NCBI GenBank assembly: GCA_964036045.1
Contig: OZ038382.1
Coordinates: 78,467,918 to 78,531,917 of the forward strand
DNA from: Eutreptiella sp. 'Long Island Sound 2002'
Taxonomy: Eukaryota > Euglenozoa > Euglenophyceae > Eutreptiales > Eutreptiaceae
Direction: 5' to 3'
Length of the DNA: 64,000 bases
The position numbers and the translations under genes were made by a program. The notes under the pieces were generated by a model. The model was not told the DNA's origin and searched no databases. It saw only the letters and a program-made list of their open reading frames with translations. Of the stretch, positions 43,603 through 54,912 are shown in pieces (position 1 is the stretch's first letter; every line of letters starts with the position of its first letter).

Positions 43603-46600
43603 GGGAGCCACGAAAATCGTCCCTCCCCAGGCGATTTCAGGCATGATCCCCAAATTCCTGATCGACCATTACTTGATGTAGGGTCGCTTGTCTCCTCTCC
43701 CCTGGATCCGGCAGCGGATCCTTCTGTTGTAGTGGACGAGGTTGGTGTACAGTCCAAGCACAGGGCTCGTCAGTTTGTCACAAAGCTGTTGGTCTCTGAT
43801 TGCAAGGGAAATTTCCACCTCGCCACTTGTTTGTGTGATAATGGATCAGAGGTAAATCTCCAATCCAATGCATTCTTACCCGACGACCGCGTGTTTGAAT
43901 CGCCTCATCCTGTTACGCTCGAGGGAGTTTCTGGACATTCTCTCGCAGGTGGGCAACGCGGTTGTTATATATCAACCCATTTGGTCGCTCAAGACCTTTG
44001 GGAAGAGCAAAATGTGGAAGAAGTTGTCCTTAAGGATGACTACTTCTACCGTGCTGACATAAAGTATGACCTTTATTTGGGCCATCCTTGGCTTCACAAG
44101 AACAGGGTAGCGCCCGTAGGTCATCGTCGTTGTTTTTTGCTGGAGTCAGGTCCTTTGGAGCGTCCTGAATTTCGTTTTTTGCACGCAGGGTTTAAAAGTG
44201 CAGAAGAATTTTTGAAGCAAAAAGTGACACCAAAATTTGGTGAAGATGTCACCATTGCAGAGGTGAATGGGAGTGCCGATTACTCCCAGGAGTTAGAATG
44301 TCTTCGTAGGGACTCCCAGCCACGACGCCCTTCGCGCTGGCACTCTTCATCCTACAGAGTTGTCGACAAATGGCGCGATGCAATTTGTGAATACTTCCAT
44401 GAACATCACTCCTTTTGGCCACAGTATGATGCCTTTGCTAACCGTACGAACAAGCGCTTTGATAAGCACTTCAGCAACGCTTGGACCCACAAATGGGACA
44501 AGAAGTTGTGGATTAATCCTCCGTTTCACTTAATCCAGCAGGTCATCCACAAAATCAAGCAAGATAAAACCCAGGCAATTTTGGTTGTGCCCTTGTGGGA
44601 CGACAAGCCTTGGTTTCAGGAATTACAGGACGTTTGTGTTGATTACATCGAACTTCCCAGGAAGATTAAGCTGTATGCCAGGGACGACACAGGTCCCCTG
44701 CCACAGCGGTCCTGGAGCTCGCTTGCATTCCTGGTGGATGGAAAGCTTTCTGACTCTAATTCTGCCGATTCTAGTACAGATTCCTGTGTTGGGTCTGAAT
44801 CTGAGGTTGAGCGTGGTACTGATGATGAATCTATTTTTTCTGATTTTTGTCCGTCAGATACCCAAGGTGATTCAACGTCCAATGGATCCGCCTCGTCTCC
44901 CTCTTCCCCAATACGGTCGACATCGAAAAGAATCTTCAGTGCACGGGCGAGGAAAAATCTCCAATCGCGCCGCAAATTCAGAGTTTTTTATGAAAAACCC
45001 CCTGTGGAAGCTTTCATGGATCCTTTCGAGGAGCTGGATCGCGAAGAAAATCTCTGGGATTTCGACACTCGACCCACCTATCTTCAAGAGGCAGTGGATA
45101 CGGACCTGTTTAGGGACATCCGTAAGAAGATTCTTCCTGCCAAAGCCGAAGAAGTCGCCAAAGTTTTTTCGACAGTAATTCCTGGCGATCAGGTGGACAC
45201 TGAATTGTGTTCGAGGTCAAGAGAAAAGATTTTTGAGGAACGGAAGGACACAACCCTTTCAGGAAAGTTGATCAAAGATCCCCCTGTCCGTGGACAGTTC
45301 GGTGAAGCCTTCATCGAGCTTCGTGAAGGGTACAAGGCAAAAAAACAGCGCCCTTATGAAAATCATGGACACAAACATGAGATTCTCAGAAAAATCATTG
45401 AGAGAAATCTCAGGGAATTTGGTTGGCTTGAGGGTTGTATGACCAGCGAATGGTGTTGTTCACCCTTCACAGTCCCGAAGCCACCGCCAGCAGACCAGAA
45501 CACCATTGATGGTTGGCGAATGGTGGTTGATTTTCGCAATCTCAATGCCGAAACAAAGGCGGATTCACACCCCCTGCCCCTCATTGAAGAGGAAATCGCC
45601 AAGAGGGCAAGAGGTCGTTTGTTCTCTGTGCTGGATCTCCGTCACGGCTTTCACCAAATGCCGTTGAGGAAGGACAGCAGACCTCTCACCTGTATGTGCA
45701 CGCCATGTGGCCCAGTCCAGTGGACCGTCATGCCCATGGGATTGAAGAACGCCCCCTCATTTTTTTAAAGAATGATGGAGGATGTGCTGTTCACAACCCA
45801 TCCTGAGCTTCGTGCCTTCGTGAGTGTGTACATAGATGACATAATCATCGCGACGGAGGGGGAGGGACTGACCGAAGCCGAGCTGGTGACCCTACATGAG
45901 AAGCAGCTGAACCAAGTTTTGGATATTCTTGACGCCAATCAGCTGATCTGTGGGCCAAAGAAGGGAAAATTATTTTTAAAATCAGTCGAATTTTGTGGTT
46001 CTCTCCTAGAGAATGGCACTCGACGACCCAGTCCAGGGAAGCTCGTCGCTATTCAGAAGTGGAAGCGCCCTGAGACGATCACGGAGTTAAGAGGATTCCT
46101 GGGTTGTTGCAATTTTTACCACACTTTTGTGCCAAATTATGCCAAATTTGCTGCCCCCCTCACTGAATTATTGAAGGTAGGGAGAGATGCAGGCAAGGCA
46201 GGTTCAAAGGTTCGTGTCAAGTGGACTGACGAGTGCGAGGAGGCCTTCCATCACTTGAAGGCAGCCCTCTGCGAAGTCGCCACGTTGCATGTGCCCCAAT
46301 TTGACCGACCCTTCTACATTAGAACCGACGCATCTAGGTACGCGATCGGAGCTGTCCTTGAACAGGTTGATGAAGCCACCGGCGATCATTACCCTCTTGC
46401 ATTTTGGTCTCGGAAGCTAGCCCCACGCCAAATGCAATGGTCGCCGCGTGAGCAAGAGACTTACGCCATCATCTGTGCTTTAAAAAAGTATCAATCGTGG
46501 GTTGGCACCAATCGAGTCGAGGTCCTGACGGATCATCGATCTCTGGAGTATTGGGCCACTGAACACATTGATACTGTCGCGAGCCCAGCTGGTCGACGGG

Positions 46601-48786
46601 CCAGATGGCACGAATTTCTCTCTCTGTTTGACCTCCATGTGTCGTATCTGCCTGGAAAACACAACACGGTAGCGGATGCTCTGAGCCGATGGGCTTACCC
46701 CGCCTCAGAGGGGCTGCAAAGTACCAACATCCATGGTACGGAGCAGGACCGCCATGTAATCATCGAATGGGATCAGGAAGAAAAGAAACTCATTCGACGT
46801 GCATGCATGCAGTGCGCTGTTAAACAGCACGCATTGCCGTGTCACGACATCACGGCCATCACAGATCCGGCGCATGCTCACGAGATCTGCACCAAAACGC
46901 TGAAAGTCGTGGAAAAGGTCACCGATCCCTCTTCAGGGAGTGTGAAACGGTTTGACTATACCCGACGAGTAAGTAGATTTCGGTTGATCGAGGGCATTAA
47001 GCGTCGAGATCCGGCCAAAACTCCACCCCTGCCTAAGGATTCCCTGATCATCCGTGACTGGACGTCCGATTACCTGCAGGATCCCATGTTTAAAGAGGTC
47101 TTTGGAAATCTCAAATCCAAAGATGCTCACAGGGATGGGATTTTTGCAGAGTACTCGTTGGATGGGGGGAAGCTGTGGATGGAGGGTAAATTGTGTGTGC
47201 CAGACGCCCTAGCCCCCCGAGTGTTAAACTGGTGGCACAAATGGGAGTCCCCCCACGCACATGGCCGTCGACTGTGGTGGATGATTAAGCATAGGTTGTT
47301 TGGATCGAGGCTCTACACTCATTGCATGAAAGTAGCTGCCGGATGTGCCCAATGTGCTGTCTCGACGCCTCCCAGTGCGAAGAAGCACGGCCATCTGAGG
47401 CCTCATCCTATTCCGGAGCGTCTCTTTAACAGAGTCACCAGTGATTTTTTCTATCTCGGTGAACTCGATGACGAAGAGTGCCATTGGACTAATAAAAAAG
47501 TCAATGGTGTGCTCCTTATTCAGTGCCGTCATTCCGGCTACATTCAAGTGTTGCCTTGCAACATTGAGTCGATGACTGGCAAGGCTGCCGCCAAATGGTG
47601 CGCGCAGACCTGGATGGGAGGCTGGGACGTCCCATCCGAGGTGGTCACGGATTCAGGCAAAGAGTACACCTCCGAATGGTGGAGAGAATTGTGTGCTCGC
47701 CTTGGAATCCACCACCTCCGATGTGAAATCCACTCGCATCGAGCGCTGCCTGGCGAAAGAGCCGGCCGCTCAATAATTAATATGCTTCGTAAGGAGCTCG
47801 CGAGTGAAAAGGATTTCCATTGGATGGAAGTTCTCTTCGCATTGCTTCGCCGTTACCACAACACGCCTTTGTATCATGGCCTTTCTCCAAATGAAATTGT
47901 CTTTGGACGAAAGAAGTGTTGGTGGAACATGCCGTTGAATAATCCTCGCCCCTGTAAGGATGCTTCGCTGTTTTTGGACGAAGTCCAACGAGCAGATAAA
48001 TCTGTGTCGAAATTAATCGAGAAGCATCAAGCTGACTGGCTTTGGGTTCAAAATCAAGGTCGAAAAAACCCCCACAATTTTGAAGTCGATGATCGAGTTT
48101 GGCTTCGAAAATCCGAAACCACCCTGGACGGAGATGACAAGCTTCTTCCCTTGTGGGAGGGGCCATTCGCTGTTACAGCGCGTCTTGGGGAGAACAGGTG
48201 GAGGATTGGTGTGGATGTCAGCAGGGAAATTGACGTTTCGGGCGATCGCCTCAAGAGAGAGATCCCCTCCCCCAAAGATCGAATTAAACCCCTTTTTTGG
48301 ACTGCAAAACACTTGTCCGATCGGGTCATCGAAGGGGGAAAGTACGAACTCAAGAGGATTGTTGAAGCAAGACGTGACGCCAAGGGCGAATGGGAATTTC
48401 TGTGTGAGTGGAGGGGCTTTGATTCCAGTCACAACAACTGGGAACCAGCCCAATCTTTTGTCCATGGATACACCAAGGGGTTCATTGACTTCCTGAAGAA
48501 GCACCCCGAAATTGGCGTACTCCTGACAGATTGTTTGTCGAAACCAGACAGACAAGTGGAGAGCGACGGAAAACGACCTGTGGTGAATCGAGATCCAGCC
48601 TTTTACGGCCCTCAGCAGCCACATTCCAGGGCTGATCCGTCGATCCCCCCTCCTGCGGTCAGGCCAGCCCAGGAGCCAAATGAGGACCATGCTTCAAGTT
48701 CGGCCGCTGATCTGCAGCGCCCAAGCCGTACGAGGGCCAGGCCAGACAGGTTGGTGGTCACATGCATTCGTGCTTGGCCGAATTGA
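43603..48786 (+). CDS. pol: Pol of element B (PR, MTase-like, RT, RNase H, IN, chromodomain), one in-frame UAA
   Basis: The frame continues from gag with no other stop until UAA at 45766-45768, then runs to 48786. Protease has CDNGSEV (43837-43845), Asp-Asn-Gly instead of the usual DTG/DSG. A methyltransferase-like domain follows (44340-44740) with DAFAN and NPPF (44515-44526). RT has VVDFRNLN, LDLRHGFHQMPL and YIDD (45829-45840). The UAA falls in NAPSFF-stop-RMMEDV, where related RTs have Gln. RNase H has TDAS and ADALSRW. Integrase has CAQC, then Asp in VTSDFF, Asp in VVTDSG and Glu in LPGERAG (34 residues apart). A chromodomain (48343-48510, YELKRIVEAR ... FLCEWRGF ... WEPAQSF) ends the enzyme and may direct integration to modified chromatin, as known for chromoviruses. 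Confidence 0.93.
44340..44740 (+). other. Dam-like N6-adenine methyltransferase domain inside element B pol
   Basis: Between protease and RT lies a region of about 130 residues with YDAFAN, then LWINPPFHLIQQVIHKI, then AILVVPLWDDKPW and a final strand LPRKIKLYARDD. This matches the order seen in phage-type Dam methyltransferases (PF05869): a D-x-(F/A)-A strand, the catalytic NPP(Y/F) motif, a following helix, an LLVP-W strand and a late R-x-x-F-like segment. No separate Gly-rich SAM loop is evident, which is also poorly conserved in that family. Activity is not shown. Confidence 0.6.
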
Positions 48787-50421
48787 GGAAGCCATCCTAC
48801 CACATTCTGCTCAATCCACTGTTCATTCTTTCTGTTTATGTCATGATGTGGAGAACTGCGAATGTTTGATAATTTGACGTCAATCAACTTTTCTTTGGTC
48901 TCCGTTAGGCAGACAAGGCGTAGATACGCTGACGGAGTGTGCTGCCGTGTTCAGAAAAAACCAAACTCAGGCTTAATTCAGGCAGATTTGGGGTAATCTT
49001 GTCTCTGTTGGTCTGTGCATCTTTGGAATTTGGCTACTCGTGCAGATGGAAGCAAATGTACATAATCAAAACGCTGGCCAGCGACATTCACCCCTACAGG
49101 CAACCCCTGTAGTACTGGCTGCACCAGATGCGACGCCAGGAACTCAGATCTCACCTTCCTTTGCTGTGATGCTGACGCCAAAGTCCAGATTCAGATCCAG
49201 GATCCTCAAATTTACCTTGAATTTCTCAGGTTTGTCCATCATTCTGCCACTGTTGTACGAAACCCAGACGTCAATTGTTCAGACAATCTTCATCTAGGAG
49301 CTCTAGGGACTTCGAACAGCAATCCCTGAAGTCCGTAAGCTTCGTTGTATTTTTGGCACACGCCAATGTGAGCTCAATTCGACCAGAAACTGTCGAGAAT
49401 GGTGAATCCAAGTGTCTTGTGGGACTCCATCGAAAGATTGGCCTTGTCCAAGTCGATTGACACCACCGCCACTGTAAATTCGGTGTCTCTCAGTTATATA
49501 CTGTCAGTAAAGCGCCGGCAGTGAACCTTCGGCGCGTTACATGCCAAGGATCCAGGGCCAGCATGTCCCATCATGATGCATCATCACATGATCCACATTT
49601 TGATAGAATCTGTTTGATGCTCGCGAACCAACGTGCCGGAAAGCACAATTGAGCTGAATAAACGACAATATATATTAACTTTAGTCTAAACGAAGGTGTT
49701 GGTAGTTTCAGTTGTACACATTCCGTTTCATTTCTCCTTCATCTCAGGGAATTTACTCATGTTAGGACAATTTAGACTGATTTCCTTGTCATCTCCCATC
49801 ATTCCTCGAAGATCTGTTTAGATCTAAGTGAACAGAAGAACATCTCTACCTTCGGTGGTTCACTTAGGGTCTGTAGACTACATGTGTATTTGTTTAACCT
49901 CTCTGTGATTGCTTAATCCCCTCAATCTCTGCTCAAATTCATTCTCATTTTTGCTGAATCTTGTGATCATCCACCAGATGCGCCAAATCTGAGCCACATG
50001 CTGTACTTTTCAGAACGAGAAAAGCGGGATAACACGATGTAGAGTTCGGCGAGGACACCGTAGCGTGCCCGCGACAGCGAAACTGTGCCAGAGCGCTGAG
50101 ATGTCACTCCAATTCTTGATCCCCCCACTCAATTCACCAATAATCTACCTCATTCTCAACCAATGCATGGTTTGGTATCGATTCTCGATACGTTTACATG
50201 CTTTTTAGCCCTTGACCTAATGTTTTACAGCACGGAGGACTGTTCGTCACTTCTCATTCTGTCTCATTTCAGGTTCATCCAGCCTGATTCAGTGCCAATT
50301 CAGCCCAAATCAGGTCAGATCAAGCAGATTTCGCCCCATCAAGGCTACATTTCTATGTTTTTCTGGGACTTACCCGCACTACGTTCTTCGTTGACGTAGC
50401 GACACACCCCAGTGTGTTTTT
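48787..50421 (+). other. 3' non-coding region of element B
   Basis: About 1.6 kb between the pol stop and the purine tract. No ORF with a recognisable domain, no tandem repeat. Unusually long for a Ty3 element, so it may hold packaging or export signals or a lost gene. Confidence 0.6.
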
Positions 50422-50431
50422 GGAGGGGGAG
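50422..50431 (+). promoter_or_regulatory. Polypurine tract of element B
   Basis: GGAGGGGGAG ends directly at the first base of the 3' LTR, the expected plus-strand primer site. Confidence 0.85.
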
Positions 50432-50963
50432 TGTAAGTGCGGCTAGCCCCATCTGCTCAGACTTTCAGACATTCTGCCCAGATTGGCTACATTTTGGTCA
50501 TTTTCTTTGCTTCGGCGGAATTGCCGCCTCGCAGCTCAGTCACAGGATATTTCCTATATATTTCTGATATGCCGGATTTGATTCCGCGGTCCATTTCCCG
50601 TAAATCCGCCGCATTCCGCTATTTTAGCTGGAATCGCCATTTGCCGCTGGCGCGCGCTCGCGGGCCTGATCGGCCATACAATTTTACATAAATGGATTAT
50701 TTAAATTCATTCGGACAGTTTTGGACACTCAGATGTATTTAGAATAATTCCCCTCAATTTTCTTCATAGACTGGGATTTTCTGCCGGACCACAATCAGCA
50801 TGGACCTTGCCTCTGTTGTCGCTGCTCTCGCCTCCGTTGGTGTTCGTGTATCCGGTTCCAACCCCAATAACAACATCCAGGGAGACTCCTCGCGTGCCTG
50901 CCCCACTGGTCTTGCCGGCCCCGAGCCCTCCGGCACCCACAACGACCCAGGGCAGCACTTTCA
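50432..50963 (+). repeat. 3' LTR of element B
   Basis: 532 bp. The two differences from the 5' copy that I found are C for T in the word CAGA(C/T)TTTCAG near the left end and C for T just after the gag ATG. It carries the first 54 codons of gag, which read out into the satellite and stop at 51000 (66 codons). Confidence 0.97.
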
Positions 50964-50968
50964 CACAT

Positions 50969-53100
50969 CTCTAAAGCAAGCGTTCTTTCTTCAACGGTGA
51001 TTTCCGATGCGTTACGCAGGATAAGGACCCAGTTCGGTCCTAGTTCGAGTCTTGATGGGCAAGCTGGGTGTACCCTGTCGAGGTTTTACACCACCTTTTA
51101 GGGTCCAAGGGTGAGCAACACGTTTTAGCAGCAACAACAGCAGCAGCAGCAAGCAAGCAAGCAAGCAAGCAAGCAGGCGGTTAAAAAGTCCTTCGTACCG
51201 CACCGTGGCTCAAAACCGGCATCAAAGTAGCTCAAAACGACCAGAAAGCCAAGGCGCATCACCTAAATCAGATTTTGTAGGGTTTTGAACTGTCTAGTTT
51301 GTTCTTCGGCCAATTTAGTGTCCAAAAAGGGCCGTTTTTGGGCTGTTTTCATGACGATCGTCGTGAAAGTTCAGGACGATCGCCGGTGTGTTACGTGGGC
51401 GTTTGCAATGAGGGCCGTTGTTCTTCCATGGCGATTGGGCTATCCAATGATTTCAAATGGGTGTTCAATACGGCGTGTACCATGCCGTGGTGCCACACTG
51501 TGGTCCATTTTGAGGTGAAAATGAGCCGTTTTTGAGCCGCGAATCAAGACGATCGTCCTAACCGTGGAGGCACATCTCCAAAGCAAGCGGTCTTTCTTCA
51601 ACGGTGATCTCCAATGCGTTGCGCAAGACTAGGACCCAGCATGGTCCTAGTTCGAGTCTTGATTACCAAGCTGGGTTTATCCTGTTGAGGTTTTACACCA
51701 CCCTGTAGGGGCCAAGGGTGAGCAACACATTTTGCAGCAACAGCAGGAGCGGCAGCAAGCAAGCAAGCAAGCAAGCAGGCGGTTAAAAAGCCCTTGCGAC
51801 CACACCGCGGCTGAAAACCGGCATCCCAGTAGCTGAAAACGACGAAGGAGCCAAGGCGCATCACCACAAACAGATTTTGTTGCGTTTCGAGCTGTCTAGG
51901 CGGTTCTACGGCTGATTTGGTGTCCAAAAATGGCCGTTTTTAGGCTGTTTTGGGCTGTTTTCAGGACGATCGTCCTGAAAGTTCAGGACGATCACCGCTA
52001 CACAAAGCAGGTGTTTCCAATGAGGGTGATTGTTCTTTCATGGCGATTGGGCTATTAGCTAATGGCAAATGGGTGTTCAATAAGGCGTGTACCACGCCGT
52101 GGTGCCATGCAGTGGTTTATTTTGACGTAAAAAGGAGCCGTTTTTGAGCCGTGTTTCAGGACAATCGTCGTAACCATGGAGGCAGGTCTGCAAAGCAAGT
52201 GGTCTTTCTTCAACGTTGATTACCCATGGGTTACGCAAGACTAGGAACCACCTCGTTCCCAGTTTGAGTCTTGATTACCCAGCTGGGTTTACCCCGTTGA
52301 GGTTTTACACCACCTTTTAGGGTCCAAGGGTGAGCTACACGTTTTAGCAGCAACAGCACCGGCAGGAGCAAGCAAGCAAGCAACCAAGCAAGCAGTTAAA
52401 AAGGCCTTGCGACCACAGCGTGGCTCCAAACCGGCATCCAATTACCTCAAAACGACCGTGGAGCAGAGGCACATCACCACAAACAGGTTCTGTTGCGTTT
52501 GGAGCCGTCTAGCCCGTTCTACGGCCGATTTGGTGTCCAAAAATGGCCGTTTTTTTGCTGTTTTCGGCTGTTTTCAGGACGATCGTCCTGAATTTTCAGG
52601 ACGATCGCCGCTACGCCAAGCAAGTGTTTCCGATGAGGGCCGTTGGTCTTTCATGGCGACTGCGCTATCAAAGGGTGGCACATGGATGTTCAATAAGGGG
52701 TGTACCACGCCGTGGTGCCACGCGCTGGTTTTTTTTTGAGGCGAAAATGAGCTGTTTTCCAGCCGCGTTTCAGGACAATCGCGGTAACCATGGAGGCACA
52801 TCTCTACAGCAAGCGGTCTTTCTTCAACAGTGATTTCCCACGCGTTACGCGAGACTAGGACCCCGCTCGGTCCTAGTCCGAGTCTGGATTACCAAGCCCG
52901 GACTACCCTGTTGAGGTTTTACACCACCTTTTAGGGGCGGAGGGTCAGCAACACGTTTTAGCAGCAGCAAGCAGCAAGCAGCAGCAGCAGCAGGCGCTTA
53001 AAAAGTCCTTGCCACGGCACCGTGGCTCAAAACCGGCATCCAAGTAGCTCAAAACGACCGCGGAGCCAAGGCGCATTACCCCAAAACACAATCAAGTTTC
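50969..53100 (+). repeat. Satellite of ~600-bp units, array 2 right part (about 4 units)
   Basis: Continuation of the array interrupted by element B. Units start near 51008, 51614, 52229 and 52840. The last is truncated near 53095 after CATTACCCCAAAACAC. Confidence 0.9.
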
Positions 53101-53765
53101 CCTGCATTTTGGGCCGAGTAAGAAAAAGTGCTCTTCCAATGCTTCAGTGTATACTTTAATTGTATTAGAGATGCTCTAAGCACTGTTGCATTTTTATCTT
53201 AGTATTGGCCTAACCAAAATGGGGGATAACACATTTTGACCTATAGAACCAAACACTAAATCAGCATGTTGTGTGGACCCCTTGATCCCCAAGCTATATG
53301 CACTAAAACATCGTTTCCTGGGTGGCTGAGGCACTGATATACAGAAGGCAGAGCCTATGAATTTCTCTATGTTTTCTCATGAATTCTTAGCTATCCTAGT
53401 GGTATGCACCCTAGGGGGCTGGGGCACCTCTTTTTGAGAGGTCCTGGAATCAATACCCAGTCAGCCTAGCTGAGTAGTAATATCCCATGTGACATGGCAG
53501 TGACCTCAGCACCACAAGCCATGCCACCTCAGCACCTATGGGACCCAAAAATAAAGAGTGCACATCTGAAGATGGCACTTAGGCGGCTCAAGTTGCATGG
53601 TATAAAACGACAGAAAGTGCCCAAAATACACGGCCTCAAAAAACATCAAAAGAACCATTCTTTGGCTTGCAAAAAATCAAGCCGTTTTTGAAACACCAAA
53701 AGAACTCTTATCTAAGGAATTTTGACCTTTTCTTGGTCCTGATGGGTCCAAAAGATGCCTTTTTT

Positions 53766-53821
53766 GGGGCAATGGACTGATCCTTGCGCGAGGCCTCGCG
53801 CAAGGATCAGTCCATTGCCCC
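53766..53821. repeat. 56-bp perfect palindrome without spacer
   Basis: Two 28-bp arms meet at AGG|CCT. The left arm starts GGGGCAATGGACTGATCC and the right arm ends GGATCAGTCCATTGCCCC. Every base pairs. The centre contains GCGCGAGGCCTCGCGC, a motif that recurs in weaker form at 54599-54618, 54787-54806 and 54893-54912. Confidence 0.95.
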
Positions 53822-54598
53822 TCCAAAGTCAGGTAATGATGGTAGAATTGAGGAATCAAGCAGGCGCCTACACTGGAGTGACATTACAGGCACCCTTGAC
53901 TTGATCACATTGTACAATATGTTTTACGCGGGCGGACATTCAGCGCTCTAAACAAGCCTTGCAAATCTAATTGATGACTCGAGAAATCAATTCTAATGTT
54001 GTTGCATTCCTAACAAAAGGAGCACATACGTTCGAGGTGTGGCACAGGGTGCATCCTTCAGCATTGCTCATGATGCAAACCTGCCACACGTTATGGGGAG
54101 TGTCAAGCAAAAAAAAGAGTATCACTGTTGACACATGAAGCATATCCACTCAACAGATGACGCTGAGCTGGACAGGGACCCCCCTTGTAGCTTTGGCTGA
54201 AGAAAAATTGATCCTTCCGTTGTTGACTATAGACCAAAGTAAAATGTGCAAAGACAATATGAATTTGCCATGCGTGGCACTTTTTTGAGCGTTTGTTTGG
54301 GCCAAAAAAACTGATTTTTTGGAGAGTAAAATGCAATGTAGTGCAAACAACACCGATTATCAAGATGATGTTCGATACCTGGAGAAAGAAGGTGCCCTTG
54401 GGGAAGCAGTCTGCCGAGCGCAGGGGCTGACCAAGCCGAAAAAGAGTTTTTCCACCTCCCCGGGGGGCAAGCTTCTGGTAAATTTCAATGACTCAACGAC
54501 AATTGAGGTACTCGTTGTTTCAGTGCAGGTTGTGCACAAGCGCCATCAGATGAGAACCCATCACAATGGTACAAAGAATATATTTTCTGGGCCTTTTT

Positions 54599-54912
54599 TT
54601 GCGCGAGGCCTTGCGCAATGAGGACTGCAATGCAGTCCCAGAACTTGAAAGTCACAACCTATACCTCTTTTTTGAGGCAGTGCAAATCAAAAAAAAAACC
54701 GTGGGGTGGGTGGTAAGACCACTCGACCCTGAAGCCGTCTTTCCAAAGGAAAATGAATCGGGTGAGGTTTTTGGTTTAGTAAGTTATGCGCGAGGCCTGG
54801 CGCATGGGGCAGCCCTTGAACCACATGTTGCATATGTTTTGCGTTGATATTTAATCCGCCATGCTTCTGGTTTGATGATCCTTGGTCTTGATTGCGCGAG
54901 GCTTCGTGCATA
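54599..54912. repeat. Three dispersed dyads related to the palindrome core
   Basis: TTGCGCGAGGCCTTGCGCAA (54599-54618), ATGCGCGAGGCCTGGCGCAT (about 54787-54806) and TTGCGCGAGGCTTCGTGCAT (about 54893-54912). In the first two the outermost pair is kept although the bases differ (T-A versus A-T). Confidence 0.75.

Larger units (their letters stand above)
40194..50968 (+). mobile_element. Chromovirus-type Ty3 retrotransposon B, complete with LTRs and target duplication
   Basis: LTRs of 532 bp (40199-40730 and 50432-50963) start TGTAAG and end TTTCA. I found two differences between them, so the insertion is young. The 5-bp sequence CACAT is present at 40194-40198 and 50964-50968. Removing the element restores the satellite phrase GGAGGCACATCTCTAAAGC found in neighbouring units, proving insertion into the array. 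Order: 5' LTR, primer binding site, gag, UAG, pol (PR, MTase-like, RT, RNase H, IN, chromodomain), a 1.6-kb 3' non-coding region, purine tract, 3' LTR. One UAA interrupts RT. Confidence 0.97.

Noticed and set aside
45766-45768. UAA read as Gln (reassigned genetic code)
   Set aside because: Only one site suggests it, while normal stops including UAA end other frames. UGA in place of Arg in element C and other stops fit ordinary C-to-T decay.
40194-50968. Element B as a plain segmental duplication border rather than a retrotransposon
   Set aside because: Equal-length LTRs, TG...CA ends, primer site, purine tract and an exact 5-bp target duplication settle it as an LTR insertion.
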